Position numbers and translations under genes: made by a program
Assembly: GCF_963676735.1 (NCBI RefSeq)
Contig: NZ_OY781464.1
Span: forward strand, 4,683,001-4,747,000
Direction: 5' to 3'
Origin: an uncultured Draconibacterium sp.
GTDB taxonomy: Bacteria; Bacteroidota; Bacteroidia; Bacteroidales; Prolixibacteraceae
DNA length: 64,000 nucleotides
Notes under the pieces: generated by a model
What the model saw: the letters and a program-made list of their open reading frames with translations, nothing else
The model's database searches: none
Told to the model about the DNA's origin: nothing
Shown: positions 51,714 to 60,703 of the stretch, in pieces
How the letters are laid out: each line of letters begins with the position of its first letter
Position numbering within the stretch: position 1 is the first letter of the stretch

Positions 51714-52382
51714 TTATTTTTCAGCCAGTTGAATAATGTCACGTGGTTTTAGCACCGTTGCCGGGTAGCCGTAAAGTACCGAATTTATCATGGCAAGGCC
51801 CATTTGGGTAGTATTAACCACCGCGTTTGGAGCCAGCGCTTTAATGAGTTTTACCAGCCACATAAAATAGTCGTAAATAAACTGGTAGGCTTTTGTGCGC
51901 GATTTTATGCCCCGAAGGGGGATAATTGCACCGGGCCGAAACATGTATGCTTGCTTAAATCCTAGTTTTAGTAAATCGTTTTCGGTTTTTCCTTTTACTC
52001 TGGCCCACATTACGCGGCCTTTTTCGCTCGAGTCGGTGCCTTCGCCCGACACATAGTTAAATGTCATTTCAGAATTTATCTTGACCAATTCACGCGCTAG
52101 TGCCAGTGTAAAATTGTAGGTAAGGTGCTTAAAATTGGGTTCTTTTAGTCCAACCGAGCTAACGCCCATGCAAAAAAAGCAGGCATCAAAACCACTAAGC
52201 TGACTTTTTACTTCGGAAAAATCGGAAAAATCAGCATGAATTATTTCGCTAAGTTTTGGGTTTTGCATGGCCACCGAATTACGGCCAATTACTACCACCT
52301 CCTGTACTTTTTTATGATCGAGGCACTCGAGCAGAACACCTTTGCCTACCATACCTGTAGCACCTGTTATTATTACTTTCAT
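51714..52382 (-). CDS. NAD(P)-binding epimerase-like protein
   Basis: A 222-residue cytoplasmic Rossmann protein with GATGMVGKG (7-15) and a short extended-SDR body. The usual YxxxK pair is not clear; MWARVKGKTENDLL occupies the place. Bacteroidota relatives are usually annotated as NAD-dependent epimerase/dehydratase or oxidoreductase. It overlaps the upstream phosphoesterase gene by 4 bp (ATGA), so the two are translated together, followed upstream by an SDR gene; the three form an operon. Confidence 0.8.
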   Translation of the reverse strand: MKVIITGATGMVGKGVLLECLDHKKVQEVVVIGRNSVAMQNPKLSEIIHADFSDFSEVKSQLSGFDACFFCMGVSSVGLKEPNFKHLTYNFTLALARELVKINSEMTFNYVSGEGTDSSEKGRVMWARVKGKTENDLLKLGFKQAYMFRPGAIIPLRGIKSRTKAYQFIYDYFMWLVKLIKALAPNAVVNTTQMGLAMINSVLYGYPATVLKPRDIIQLAEK

Positions 52383-53491
52383 TTTGCTGATGGTTTAAGT
52401 TTTAGAATTACAATTTCGCTTTTTGTGCCCACGCGTATGGGCGGCCCAAAGGTGCCAACTCCCTGCGAGGTGTAGATGGAGGTGTTTTTAAATTTTTTTA
52501 GCCCTTTGTTGTACTGATAAACTCCGCGTACCACAAAATTAAACGGAAATAATTGTCCGTTGTGGGTGTGCCCGGCCAGGTACAGGTTTACACCGTATTT
52601 ATTGGCAAGTTCTATTCCGTCGGGGCTATGGTGCAGTAAAACCGTGGGTTTGTCAGGGAAAATATTCAGCTGGCTAAGTACTGATTGCATACTTGGTTTG
52701 GCAGCGGTGCCATGCATTCCGGGGTCGTTGTTGGTAGCTCGCATGTGGTTGAGCCCGATAATTTGCAGCTGATTAAAATGGGTAACTTCATTCTCCAGAA
52801 CTTCAACCCCAATATGGCGTAGCTTTTGTTTTATTTCGTTGGCACCGGAGTAGCCGTCGTGGTTGCCTTCAACAAAATAAACCGGAGCATTTAAATGGGT
52901 CAGGGGTTCAAGGCTTTTGCTGGTTAACCGAATTTTTCCGTCAAACAAATCGCCCGTAATAAAAACTACATCAGGTTGTTGGGCATTGGTTTTGTCAACA
53001 ATTTTTTGGAGGGTTTTTGGCCCCCAGAAATGCCCGATGTGAATGTCGGAAAGATGGGCGATGGTAATGCTGCTGTGCAGGCCCGGTATAACTATTTCTT
53101 CTTTACTTATTCTTTTATACTGCGCATTTAAAATGCCGCCGCCGGTAATGGCCACTGCCAAGGCAATGGAGGCTAATCCTTGCATTTTTGCATTTGTTTT
53201 TACAAGCAGGTTTAGTAAATCAACCGCTGCAACAGCGAGTAAAAGGTAAAGCAAAAAGCCCATAATTATTGATGCCGCAATATAAACGCTGTTGGCAAAA
53301 GTACCCTGGGCATTGGTAAATCCAATTATTCCGGCCAGCATAAAAATGGTAAGTCCGGCAAATGTAGCCAGCATAAAACGCGGGTTTCGCAAATCGAAAT
53401 AGAACGAAAAACGTTTTGCCAGGTAAAAATTAGCACCGGCCAAAAGGGCAAAAAACAGGGCAAAAAACAAAAGCGGAAATAGTTGTCTCAT
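52379..53491 (-). CDS. Membrane-anchored metallophosphoesterase (YkuE/YaeI type)
   Basis: A 370-residue protein. Four N-terminal membrane helices (about 5-25, 38-58, 70-92 and 100-118) are followed by a calcineurin-like domain with all metal motifs: LSDIHIGHFWG, GDLFDGK, GNHDGYSG, HHSPDG and GHTHNGQLFPF. Such enzymes hydrolyse phosphodiesters or lipid-linked pyrophosphates at the membrane. It is coupled to the epimerase-like gene (4-bp overlap) and 3 bp downstream of the SDR gene. Confidence 0.9.
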   Translation of the reverse strand: MRQLFPLLFFALFFALLAGANFYLAKRFSFYFDLRNPRFMLATFAGLTIFMLAGIIGFTNAQGTFANSVYIAASIIMGFLLYLLLAVAAVDLLNLLVKTNAKMQGLASIALAVAITGGGILNAQYKRISKEEIVIPGLHSSITIAHLSDIHIGHFWGPKTLQKIVDKTNAQQPDVVFITGDLFDGKIRLTSKSLEPLTHLNAPVYFVEGNHDGYSGANEIKQKLRHIGVEVLENEVTHFNQLQIIGLNHMRATNNDPGMHGTAAKPSMQSVLSQLNIFPDKPTVLLHHSPDGIELANKYGVNLYLAGHTHNGQLFPFNFVVRGVYQYNKGLKKFKNTSIYTSQGVGTFGPPIRVGTKSEIVILKLKPSAK

Positions 53492-53494
53492 TGT

Positions 53495-54274
53495 TTACTT
53501 GGTTTCCTGCATTTTTTTAACCGTTTTCAGCATCATTTTTTTAGGCATAAAAGGAATCGCCGAAATCATAATTTTCTGGGCAAAAGTTAAGCCCGATATT
53601 ACATCCATTTTTCCTTTTAACATGGCTTTGTAACCATCTTCGGCCACACTACGGGCGGTAGCTGTTTTTTTAAACATAGCTGTTTTGTCCATTCCCGAGG
53701 TAGCACCGAATTCGGTTTCGGTGGCACCCGGCATCAGGTTGGTTACCGTTATGTTGGTATGCGAAAGCTCTTCTGAAAGTGCGTTGCTAAGCGATCGAAC
53801 ATAAGCTTTTGTGGCAAAATATACTGCCTGAAGCGGGCCTGGCATAAAACTGGCAGTTGACGAATTGTTTAATATTTTACCGGAGTTGCGTTGAATAAAA
53901 TCGGGTAAAAACAAACGGGTCATGGCTGTTAACGAGGTAACATTCAGGTTGATCATAGCAACCTGCCGGTCGTAATCCAATTCATGAAATTTACCTACAC
54001 CCCCAAAACCGGCGTTGTTTATCAGAATGTCAATTTCTATTCCTGCTTTTTTTAGTTCGTCGTAAATCGCTTGTGGTGCTTCGGGCTTTCCCAAATCTTT
54101 GGCTATTACCCAAACTTTCACACCGTATTGTTTTTCCAGTTCGCTTTTTAATTCTTCCAGCTTGTCTTTCCTGCGGGCAACAATTACAAGGTCGCCTCCT
54201 GTTTGGGCATGAATGTGCGACAACTCTTTGCCAATACCGGTTGAGGCGCCGCTTATAAGTGCTACATTTTTCAT
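53495..54274 (-). CDS. Short-chain dehydrogenase/reductase
   Basis: A 259-residue classical SDR. The ATG at 54274 is chosen because MKNVALISGASTGIGKE is the normal SDR opening; an ATG 21 bp upstream is possible. TGxxxGIG is at about 8-14, the NNAG motif at about 88-91 (ILINNAGFGG), the catalytic Ser in LNNSSTAS and Tyr/Lys in YFATK. The substrate is unknown; keto-lipid or short-chain alcohol are typical. First gene of a three-gene operon with the metallophosphoesterase and the epimerase-like gene. Confidence 0.88.
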   Translation of the reverse strand: MKNVALISGASTGIGKELSHIHAQTGGDLVIVARRKDKLEELKSELEKQYGVKVWVIAKDLGKPEAPQAIYDELKKAGIEIDILINNAGFGGVGKFHELDYDRQVAMINLNVTSLTAMTRLFLPDFIQRNSGKILNNSSTASFMPGPLQAVYFATKAYVRSLSNALSEELSHTNITVTNLMPGATETEFGATSGMDKTAMFKKTATARSVAEDGYKAMLKGKMDVISGLTFAQKIMISAIPFMPKKMMLKTVKKMQETK

Positions 54275-54452
54275 TTCAACATATTTTTTATTCATTACAA
54301 AATTATATGCTTGTCTGTTCAATTTCGTATACTTTTTACTGTTGGTTGAATATATTTTACCGAAAAAAAGATTGAAGAATTGTCTTGGCTGAACAAATTT
54401 CATCAAATTTTCTTATTTTAAGGCGAACGAAAGTTAATCTAAATCAACGGTT

Positions 54453-55859
54453 ATGAAATCAACAGCCATAATTCTTTTAAGTTTCTTTTTCATTTATGCT
54501 TTTAATCATCAGTTGGCAGCCCAAAACGGAGCACAGCTGTACGGGCAACATTGTGCCTCGTGCCACGGTGCAAACCTCTCCGGAGGAAATGCCGCCAGCT
54601 TAATTGATAGAGTCTGGCAGTTTGGTGCAGAGGATAATTATGTGTTCAGAAATATAAAGTTTGGTATTGCACATTTGGGTATGCCATCATACGAGGCCAC
54701 GCTAAACGATGGCGAAATTCGTGCGCTAATGGCGTATCTTCGTGAATCGGAACAAAAGGCAGGAGCCGAAAAACCACCTATCGCCAAAGAACTTGAAACA
54801 CTGGATTATTTAATTGATGTTGAAGTGTTTGCTGAAGGACTTGAAATTCCGTGGGCGATTGATTTTTTAGATGAAAATACAGCCCTGGTTACAGAGCGCC
54901 CCGGGCGGCTTCGTGTGGTAGAAAACGGAAAATTGTTGGACGCTGCAGTAAAAAATACGCCGGAAGTGCTGCATGCCGGGCAGGGCGGTTTAATGGATGT
55001 GGCTATCGACCCGGATTACCAACACAACGGATGGGTTTATCTGGCCTACAGTCATGTTTTGGCTGAAGGAGATGGAAGCCAGCGACCGCCGGCCATGACG
55101 CGCATTGTACGTGGGAAAATTGAAAATAATATATGGACCAGCCAGGAAGTTTTATTTGAAGCGCCGCACGAGACTTACCGTACCACCCGCCACCATTATG
55201 GTTGCCGGATTGTTTTTGATCCGTGGGGGTATTTGTATTTTGCTATTGGCGACCGTGGAGCTGGCTACCAGGCACAGGATTTTACACTACCAAACGGTAA
55301 GGTGCATCGCATTTACAAAGATGGCAGCATTCCGGCAGATAACCCCTGGGTGGCTGAAGAAGGTGCCATCCCATCGTTGTATTCGCTGGGTAACCGCAAT
55401 ATTCAGGGCATGGCCATACATCCGCAAACCGGCGAGTTGTGGACAACTGAACACGGGCCAATGGGTGGCGACGAACTGAACCGCATAGAATGGGGAAAAA
55501 ACTATGGTTGGGAAACCATTACCTATGGAAAAAACTATAACGGAACAATTATTACCGAAGAAACCCATAAGCCCGGAATGGAGCAGCCCAATTTGTACTG
55601 GCGGCCATCTATTGCGGTTTGTGGCCTCGATTTTTACAGCGGCGATTTGTTTAAGAAATGGAAAAACAAATTGCTGGTAGGCGCCTTAAAATACGAAGAA
55701 GTACGTTTGCTGCAAATTGAAGGTGAACGGGTTGTGCACGAGGAAGTGATTGTAAAAAACCAGGGACGGGTGCGCGATGTGTCGACCGGGCCTGATGGGG
55801 CAATTTACGTGGTGTTAAATAAACCGGGAACGGTGATTCGTTTAACACCAAAAGAATAA
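54453..55859 (+). CDS. Cytochrome c-fused PQQ-dependent sugar dehydrogenase-like protein
   Basis: A 468-residue exported protein. After a signal peptide (ending LAAQ at 24) comes a small cytochrome c domain with CASCH (C34, C37, H38) and the axial Met probably in GMPSYEATL. From about 120 follows a six-bladed GSDH/sorbosone dehydrogenase propeller (IPWAIDFLDENTALVTERPGR, GGLMDVAIDPDY, GEEHGP-like TTEHGPMGGDELNRIEWGKNYGW). The domain pair suggests oxidation of a sugar or aldose by PQQ with electron transfer through its own heme in the periplasm. No PQQ synthesis gene is in the window. Confidence 0.87.
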   Translation: MKSTAIILLSFFFIYAFNHQLAAQNGAQLYGQHCASCHGANLSGGNAASLIDRVWQFGAEDNYVFRNIKFGIAHLGMPSYEATLNDGEIRALMAYLRESEQKAGAEKPPIAKELETLDYLIDVEVFAEGLEIPWAIDFLDENTALVTERPGRLRVVENGKLLDAAVKNTPEVLHAGQGGLMDVAIDPDYQHNGWVYLAYSHVLAEGDGSQRPPAMTRIVRGKIENNIWTSQEVLFEAPHETYRTTRHHYGCRIVFDPWGYLYFAIGDRGAGYQAQDFTLPNGKVHRIYKDGSIPADNPWVAEEGAIPSLYSLGNRNIQGMAIHPQTGELWTTEHGPMGGDELNRIEWGKNYGWETITYGKNYNGTIITEETHKPGMEQPNLYWRPSIAVCGLDFYSGDLFKKWKNKLLVGALKYEEVRLLQIEGERVVHEEVIVKNQGRVRDVSTGPDGAIYVVLNKPGTVIRLTPKE

Positions 55860-55874
55860 TCGGAAAATGTAGTT

Positions 55875-56303
55875 TTAGTTTACAATGTCATCCAGTTCTA
55901 CCTGGTTTTCAATTAAATCGGCAATGGAGGTTGCTTTCAGGTATTGAATAATTTGGTTGTTAAGTTGGCCCCAGAAGCCTTTTGAAGCGCATACTCCTTC
56001 GCGTTTGCACGAAAAGTTATGCGACAGGCAATCTACCACACAAACTCCGGGTTCAAAAGCATTGTGCACATCGTAAACCGTAATTTCTGACGGAGTTTTG
56101 GTAAGCACATATCCGCTACGTCTGCCACCTGCCTTGCTCACTAAACCTGCCACTTTTAATGCCGTAATTATGTGGTCAAGGTATTTGTACGAAATATCCT
56201 GGTTGGCAGCAATATCTTTCTGATAGATTCCGTCTTCCGAATCATTCATCGCTATTTCAAGAATAGCTCTCACTCTATATCTTGTTTTGGTACTAAATTT
56301 CAA
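55875..56303 (-). CDS. Rrf2 family transcriptional regulator
   Basis: A 142-residue protein. The winged helix-turn-helix (MKFSTKTRYRVRAILEIAM; SYKYLDHIITALKVAGLVSKAGGRRSGY) is followed by a cysteine cluster C88, C92, C99 and C105, close to the IscR/NsrR pattern that binds an Fe-S cluster. It may sense iron-sulfur status, nitric oxide or redox. It converges with the sugar dehydrogenase gene. A 5' relic or short secreted peptide frame lies 13 bp upstream on the same strand. Confidence 0.88.
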   Translation of the reverse strand: MKFSTKTRYRVRAILEIAMNDSEDGIYQKDIAANQDISYKYLDHIITALKVAGLVSKAGGRRSGYVLTKTPSEITVYDVHNAFEPGVCVVDCLSHNFSCKREGVCASKGFWGQLNNQIIQYLKATSIADLIENQVELDDIVN

Positions 56304-56315
56304 AAGCTTTGATTT

Positions 56316-56480
56316 TTAGTTTACGAACTCATGTTTAAAAGCAAAAGGGTCGAGTTTGGCTTTTTCAATTTGGCCGTTAGCAACTGATCCGATTAGGAAA
56401 ACGGTTAATAATAATGCTAACTTCTTTGTTGTAGTAAATTTTAAGTGTTTATGTTTCAGTAATTTATTTGGTGTTATTCA
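56316..56480 (-). pseudogene. Short signal-peptide frame without start codon
   Basis: Between stops at 56478-56480 and 56316-56318 the minus strand encodes a convincing signal peptide (FTTTKKLALLLTVFLIGSVANGQ, split here as TTTKKLALLL and TVFLIGSVANG|Q) and then only 17 residues, IEKAKLDPFAFKHEFVN. No ATG, GTG or TTG precedes it; only ATA or CTG could start it. It may be the remains of a secreted protein gene or a peptide using a rare start codon. Confidence 0.35.
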
Positions 56481-56606
56481 TTTATTTTGCTGCTATCTGC
56501 TGTAAAACATGATTTTGTTGATTGTATAGGATAATGCAGAATGTAAGGCCTGATTATAACCTTGAAGCAGACAATCGCGTTAAAAAATATTGTTAGTAAC
56601 AGAAAA

Positions 56607-57308
56607 ATGAAGGCGGCAATTTTCTTTTTCGGATGGCTTATGGTGACAAATTGTTATGCACAAAATAATTTGTTTAATCATGAGCGGTATTTAATGGTTG
56701 AGCAGCAGCTAAAACAGCGCGGGATAAAGGATAAACGCGTACTGACTGCTTTTTCCAATGTGCCTCGGCACCTTTTTGTGCTACCCGAATACCAGAAGCT
56801 AGCCTATGCCGATTCTCCTTTGCCTATTAATGAAGGCCAAACCATATCGCAACCCTATGTGGTGGCTGTTATGACTGAGATTTTAGAATTGCAGTGTTCA
56901 GACCGGGTGCTGGAAATTGGAACCGGATCTGGATACCAGGCTGCAATTTTAGCACAGCTTTGCGATTCGGTATTTACTGTCGAGCTTTTTCAGGAACTCA
57001 GTAAAAAGGCCGGGCAGGTTTTTACGCAATTAAATTATACCAATATTTATTGTATGGTGGGCGATGGTTATAAGGGTTGGCCCGAAAAAGCGCCTTTTGA
57101 TGCAATAATCGTAACCTGTTCGCCAACACATGTTCCGCAAGCATTAAAAGAACAACTGGCCGAAGGTGGCCGCTTAATTATTCCGGTTGGCGACCGAGGG
57201 ATTCAGCAATTGGTATTACTGCGGAAAAAGAAAGGAAAAGTAAGCGAAAAACGTATTTTACCTGTTCGTTTTGTGCCTATGCTAAACAAAAAAGGAGGCA
57301 GTTATTAA
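56607..57308 (+). CDS. pcm: Exported protein-L-isoaspartate O-methyltransferase
   Basis: A 233-residue SAM-dependent methyltransferase read from the ATG at 56607, which gives a signal peptide (MKAAIFFFGWLMVTNCYAQ); an in-frame TTG 45 bp upstream is less likely. PIMT motifs are present: FVLPEYQKLAYADSPLPINEGQTISQP split over about 50-75, VLEIGTGSGYQAAILA (SAM motif I) and APFDAIIVTCSP. It repairs isoaspartyl residues in aged proteins. Canonical Pcm is cytoplasmic, so an exported form is unusual. It is 46 bp upstream of a hypothetical gene on the same strand. Confidence 0.87.
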   Translation: MKAAIFFFGWLMVTNCYAQNNLFNHERYLMVEQQLKQRGIKDKRVLTAFSNVPRHLFVLPEYQKLAYADSPLPINEGQTISQPYVVAVMTEILELQCSDRVLEIGTGSGYQAAILAQLCDSVFTVELFQELSKKAGQVFTQLNYTNIYCMVGDGYKGWPEKAPFDAIIVTCSPTHVPQALKEQLAEGGRLIIPVGDRGIQQLVLLRKKKGKVSEKRILPVRFVPMLNKKGGSY

Positions 57309-57354
57309 AACAGTTTATCTGTTTCTGATAAATAACGATTAAAAGGCTTAGCCA

Positions 57355-58362
57355 ATGTGTAAAACAATTCTTCTGAGTGGTATGCTCTTTCTGTTCTGTG
57401 TATTTAGTCATCATAATAAGTACAAAAATGTGCTTCCGCATACAAGTGCCGGTAATCTGAAACTCGCTCCTCAGCTTAGTGTGGAACGGCCCGATTATCC
57501 ATCGCCGGTAATTTCAACCAACAATAGAGAATATGTGCTGGTAAAAACAAAAGATGAAAGGTATACCTGGTTTGATGCCACGGTTGAAAATGGTGCTCCT
57601 TTTAACTATAAAAAAGGACTTTATGGTAAGGGGAACCAATTGCTGGCCGATGAAAATGATTTTCCGCACTTTGCAAAATATGGAATACATGCTGTAGAGG
57701 AATTAAGAAATACTAAAATTATAACAGGATTATCGGTAGCTAAAATTACCGTTGATGCCCGGCCATGGGGGGCGTCGGGTGTTGGCTTTGTTGCTCCAGA
57801 CGAAACTATTCTGTCAGTAATTTACGGCGATAATGAGACGGTAAATAATATGCAGCTAAGTCACTGTGATATGGCCCGCCCTCTTTTTCATTTTTGGAAT
57901 ATTATGCACGATTTTGATAAACTCTTTAACGCGGATGAAAGCCCAGCAAAACCAGAGCCTGTAGCCTTAATCTACAACGGATTAAAAATTGAATTTAAAG
58001 TGCATGGAAGCAGAGGTTGGCAGGAATCGGTATTTAACGACGAGATTCTGGGTACCGGACATATTGAGTTGTGGCGGGAAACTACCTCTCAAGAAAAGGA
58101 GTTTCTGAAAAAGCATTATGCGAATCTTAATCAAGAAGAATTGAACGTGCTTGAACAAAAGCTAAAGTATTTGCATACCGGTGAAATGGTATTTTTTTAC
58201 ATTAACCGCTATGGTTTTTACGAAGGGCATACCGAGTACCGCGTTGATCCGGTAACGGTTGCATTTTTGTTTGGGTTAAAATCTATTGAGGAATTGCACC
58301 GGTTGGCAAACGGTGATCTCTATGCTTATTTCACGACCCATTTTATTGAAAATCCTGAATAA
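57355..58362 (+). CDS. Hypothetical protein
   Basis: A 335-residue protein with a short hydrophobic N-terminus (about 4-17) that may be a signal or anchor. I recognise no domain. The centre has phrases such as ARPWGASGVGFVAPDETILS and HCDMARPLFHFWN; the C-terminus is helical. His and Asp residues are common but form no known motif. It is followed after one base by the HEAT-like gene, so the two are co-expressed, perhaps with pcm upstream. Confidence 0.7.
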   Translation: MCKTILLSGMLFLFCVFSHHNKYKNVLPHTSAGNLKLAPQLSVERPDYPSPVISTNNREYVLVKTKDERYTWFDATVENGAPFNYKKGLYGKGNQLLADENDFPHFAKYGIHAVEELRNTKIITGLSVAKITVDARPWGASGVGFVAPDETILSVIYGDNETVNNMQLSHCDMARPLFHFWNIMHDFDKLFNADESPAKPEPVALIYNGLKIEFKVHGSRGWQESVFNDEILGTGHIELWRETTSQEKEFLKKHYANLNQEELNVLEQKLKYLHTGEMVFFYINRYGFYEGHTEYRVDPVTVAFLFGLKSIEELHRLANGDLYAYFTTHFIENPE

Positions 58363-58363
58363 G

Positions 58364-59299
58364 ATGAAAACCTGGTTGAAATATTTACTGGTAATAATTC
58401 TTTCGTATTTGGTAGTTCCGGCCTTTTGTCAAAACCGAGAGGCGGAAATTGATTCGCTGGTTGAAAAAATGCGCACCGTACATAAAGACTGGAGCTCCTA
58501 CTCCGAAGCACTGGTTCGTATCGGTGAGCCGGCTGTTCCGGCATTAATCGAGAATGCCTTAAACAAAGAATTAAAACAGTGGAACCGACGAATTTCCATG
58601 GTTACATTAAATAATATTCATTCGGCCTTGTGGGTTGAACCGGCACTTCAGATTTTGTTTGACGAAGAAGAACCTGAAGAAAACCGAAATCGTGTTACGG
58701 CCGGATTGGTTGGTTTCGACCTATCAGAAGTAAAACAAAAGTTGTGGGCGAGGTTTGTTGAAACGGAGAATCAGTTTTATAAATCGAATATGGCTAATTT
58801 GTTGATGACAGCAGATACAGCTTTGACCTACCGTGCATTTTTTGAACTTTACCATACTCAGGATGGCCACATCAGACGAAATGCTTTGCAAAAACTGGTA
58901 CAGCTGCGGCAGGATGAGGCAATAAATTGGTATGTAAAGGCACTGGTGGGAACCGATTGGATGACGGCAAATTTGGCCATGGATAGTTTGATAAATGCTG
59001 CAAAACCTGATGATAAACAATTGATGGCCGCATTTTACGCCACCGAAACGAATGAGGAAGTAAAGTGGCGAATTGTTTACGTTTTGGGGCAACGAAAAAA
59101 TATTGCCTACATTCCTTTTTTATGCCAGGCACTAAAACACAACAGCTGGTTGGTTCGCACCGAAGCTGCTGTTTGTTTAACCCGTTTTGATTTCGATTTG
59201 GTTTTTAACGAATTAAAATATCTACAAAATGATTCGGTGAATAGGGTAGGAAACAATGCCAGGTGGGTAATGCATCGTTTAAAGGCCTCCAAATTTTAA
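58364..59299 (+). CDS. Exported HEAT-like repeat protein
   Basis: A 311-residue protein read from the ATG at 58364, one base after the previous stop, which begins a signal peptide (MKTWLKYLLVIILSYLVVPAFC). The body is all-helical with HEAT-like units (LVRIGEPAVPALIENAL, IRRNALQKLVQLRQDEA, LVRTEAAVCLTRFD). Such repeats bind other proteins. It is probably periplasmic and co-expressed with the unknown gene upstream. Its 3' end overlaps the convergent propeller gene by 21 bp. Confidence 0.75.
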   Translation: MKTWLKYLLVIILSYLVVPAFCQNREAEIDSLVEKMRTVHKDWSSYSEALVRIGEPAVPALIENALNKELKQWNRRISMVTLNNIHSALWVEPALQILFDEEEPEENRNRVTAGLVGFDLSEVKQKLWARFVETENQFYKSNMANLLMTADTALTYRAFFELYHTQDGHIRRNALQKLVQLRQDEAINWYVKALVGTDWMTANLAMDSLINAAKPDDKQLMAAFYATETNEEVKWRIVYVLGQRKNIAYIPFLCQALKHNSWLVRTEAAVCLTRFDFDLVFNELKYLQNDSVNRVGNNARWVMHRLKASKF

Positions 59300-60460
59300 T
59301 ATCCATCCATCACTACGGCTGTTGGTTTCTTCTTGTATTCCCGGACCAACTACCACAAATCCGCCATCAGCGGTGTTGATTATTCGCGAAGCATGGTCGT
59401 TATTAAAACGCAGCCGTAGCAGGCTTTCGCTAATTTCGTTGCCGTTGGTGTCGATATTTAGAAGCCAGGGGCCAACCTTCCCCAAAAAAGAAGTGGCTTT
59501 TATTCCGGCCACAATAAAGGTTCCGTCGGGTCGAATGGTTAGTGCATTTCCGCCTTCCGATCCTTCGCGGTCGATGCTTTTGGTCCATAAAATTTCACCC
59601 GAGCAGCTAATTTTATTTAATACCAGGTCGAAATCAAATATGGGGTCGGCAGCATGAATGTCTCCCAGGCATTTCCCATTCCAGCCAACAATCATAAAAC
59701 AGCTGTCGGGAGCGCAACAAATACATTCGGGCCATACTTTTTGGTCGGGTGTTTTTATCCACGAATACCATTTGGCTTTTCCCTGGCAACTGATGCGAAT
59801 GGCAAGAATATCGCAGTTGTTTTTTCCGGGTTGGCTTACCTGGGCTGCCATTACAAAATCGCCATCAGGCAGTTTTTTTATCGAGCGGGCACATCCCGAC
59901 ATATCGGTCATAAATGAACTCTCCAAAGTTATTTCGCCTTGCTCATTCAGGGTGGCCATCCAGATATGCGGATGTACCGAATCCTGACTTTTAGACCCCA
60001 CGATTGCAAAGCTTTTCTCTTGTAACGAAATTATATCTTCAACGGCCAGGGAGTTGTTGCCGAGTTTCTTTCTCCAAAGCTCTTCGCCCTTTTCGTCCAA
60101 TCGAATCAACAGGCAAACAGGCGTATTCTCTTCATAGGAAGTGCCAATTAATACATAGCTTTTGTCGGAAAGTTGTGTAAGTCTTTTCGGAATTTCCTTA
60201 CTTTCTGTTCCAATGGTTTTCGTCCAAAGTGTATCGCCGTTTTCTGCAAAACGGATAAGCTGGAAATCGAGCGATTGCCCGGCAATATGCACAGCCCCGC
60301 ATACCGTGTAACCACCGTTGGCATCTTCAATAACATCGGTATAAAAATCGCAACCGCCTACTCCTGATTGCTTATTCCATTGCGGATCTGGTATTTGTGC
60401 GCTTAGGCATAAAGCAATAAGAAGGTGCGTGGTAACAGCAATAATACTCTTGCAATTCAT
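59279..60460 (-). CDS. Exported beta-propeller-like protein
   Basis: A 393-residue protein with a signal peptide (MNCKSIIAVTTHLLIALCLSAQ) and repeated blades of the type DGGFVVVG...G..LWTK (NGGYTVCGAVH, DKSYVLIGTSY, DGDFVMAAQVS, DGTFIVAGIKA, DGGFVVVGPGI), about 60-70 residues each. Cysteines are unusually common around 225-275. The function is unknown; similar proteins are secreted and may bind other macromolecules. No T9SS-type tail is seen. It converges with the HEAT-like gene and diverges from the RND exporter. Confidence 0.75.
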   Translation of the reverse strand: MNCKSIIAVTTHLLIALCLSAQIPDPQWNKQSGVGGCDFYTDVIEDANGGYTVCGAVHIAGQSLDFQLIRFAENGDTLWTKTIGTESKEIPKRLTQLSDKSYVLIGTSYEENTPVCLLIRLDEKGEELWRKKLGNNSLAVEDIISLQEKSFAIVGSKSQDSVHPHIWMATLNEQGEITLESSFMTDMSGCARSIKKLPDGDFVMAAQVSQPGKNNCDILAIRISCQGKAKWYSWIKTPDQKVWPECICCAPDSCFMIVGWNGKCLGDIHAADPIFDFDLVLNKISCSGEILWTKSIDREGSEGGNALTIRPDGTFIVAGIKATSFLGKVGPWLLNIDTNGNEISESLLRLRFNNDHASRIINTADGGFVVVGPGIQEETNSRSDGWILKFGGL

Positions 60461-60703
60461 AATTAGCTTGTTGTTTACTTTTGTTTTTTACGTGGGTAAA
60501 AAGTTTTTCGTTTCAACAAATCAGTTAATAAGTTCATGGGCTGTGGAGTGGCTCTTTGTTTTTTGATTTATAGGCTGCATTTACTGGTTAGGACCTGGAT
60601 TGGAATTGTGAAAGTCCTTTAAATTCGCTTAACGAATGGCCATTCCATTTTTTAAAACTCGGGAATTTGTAGTACTTTCGTCGAGTTATTTAGAAATGTA
60701 AAC

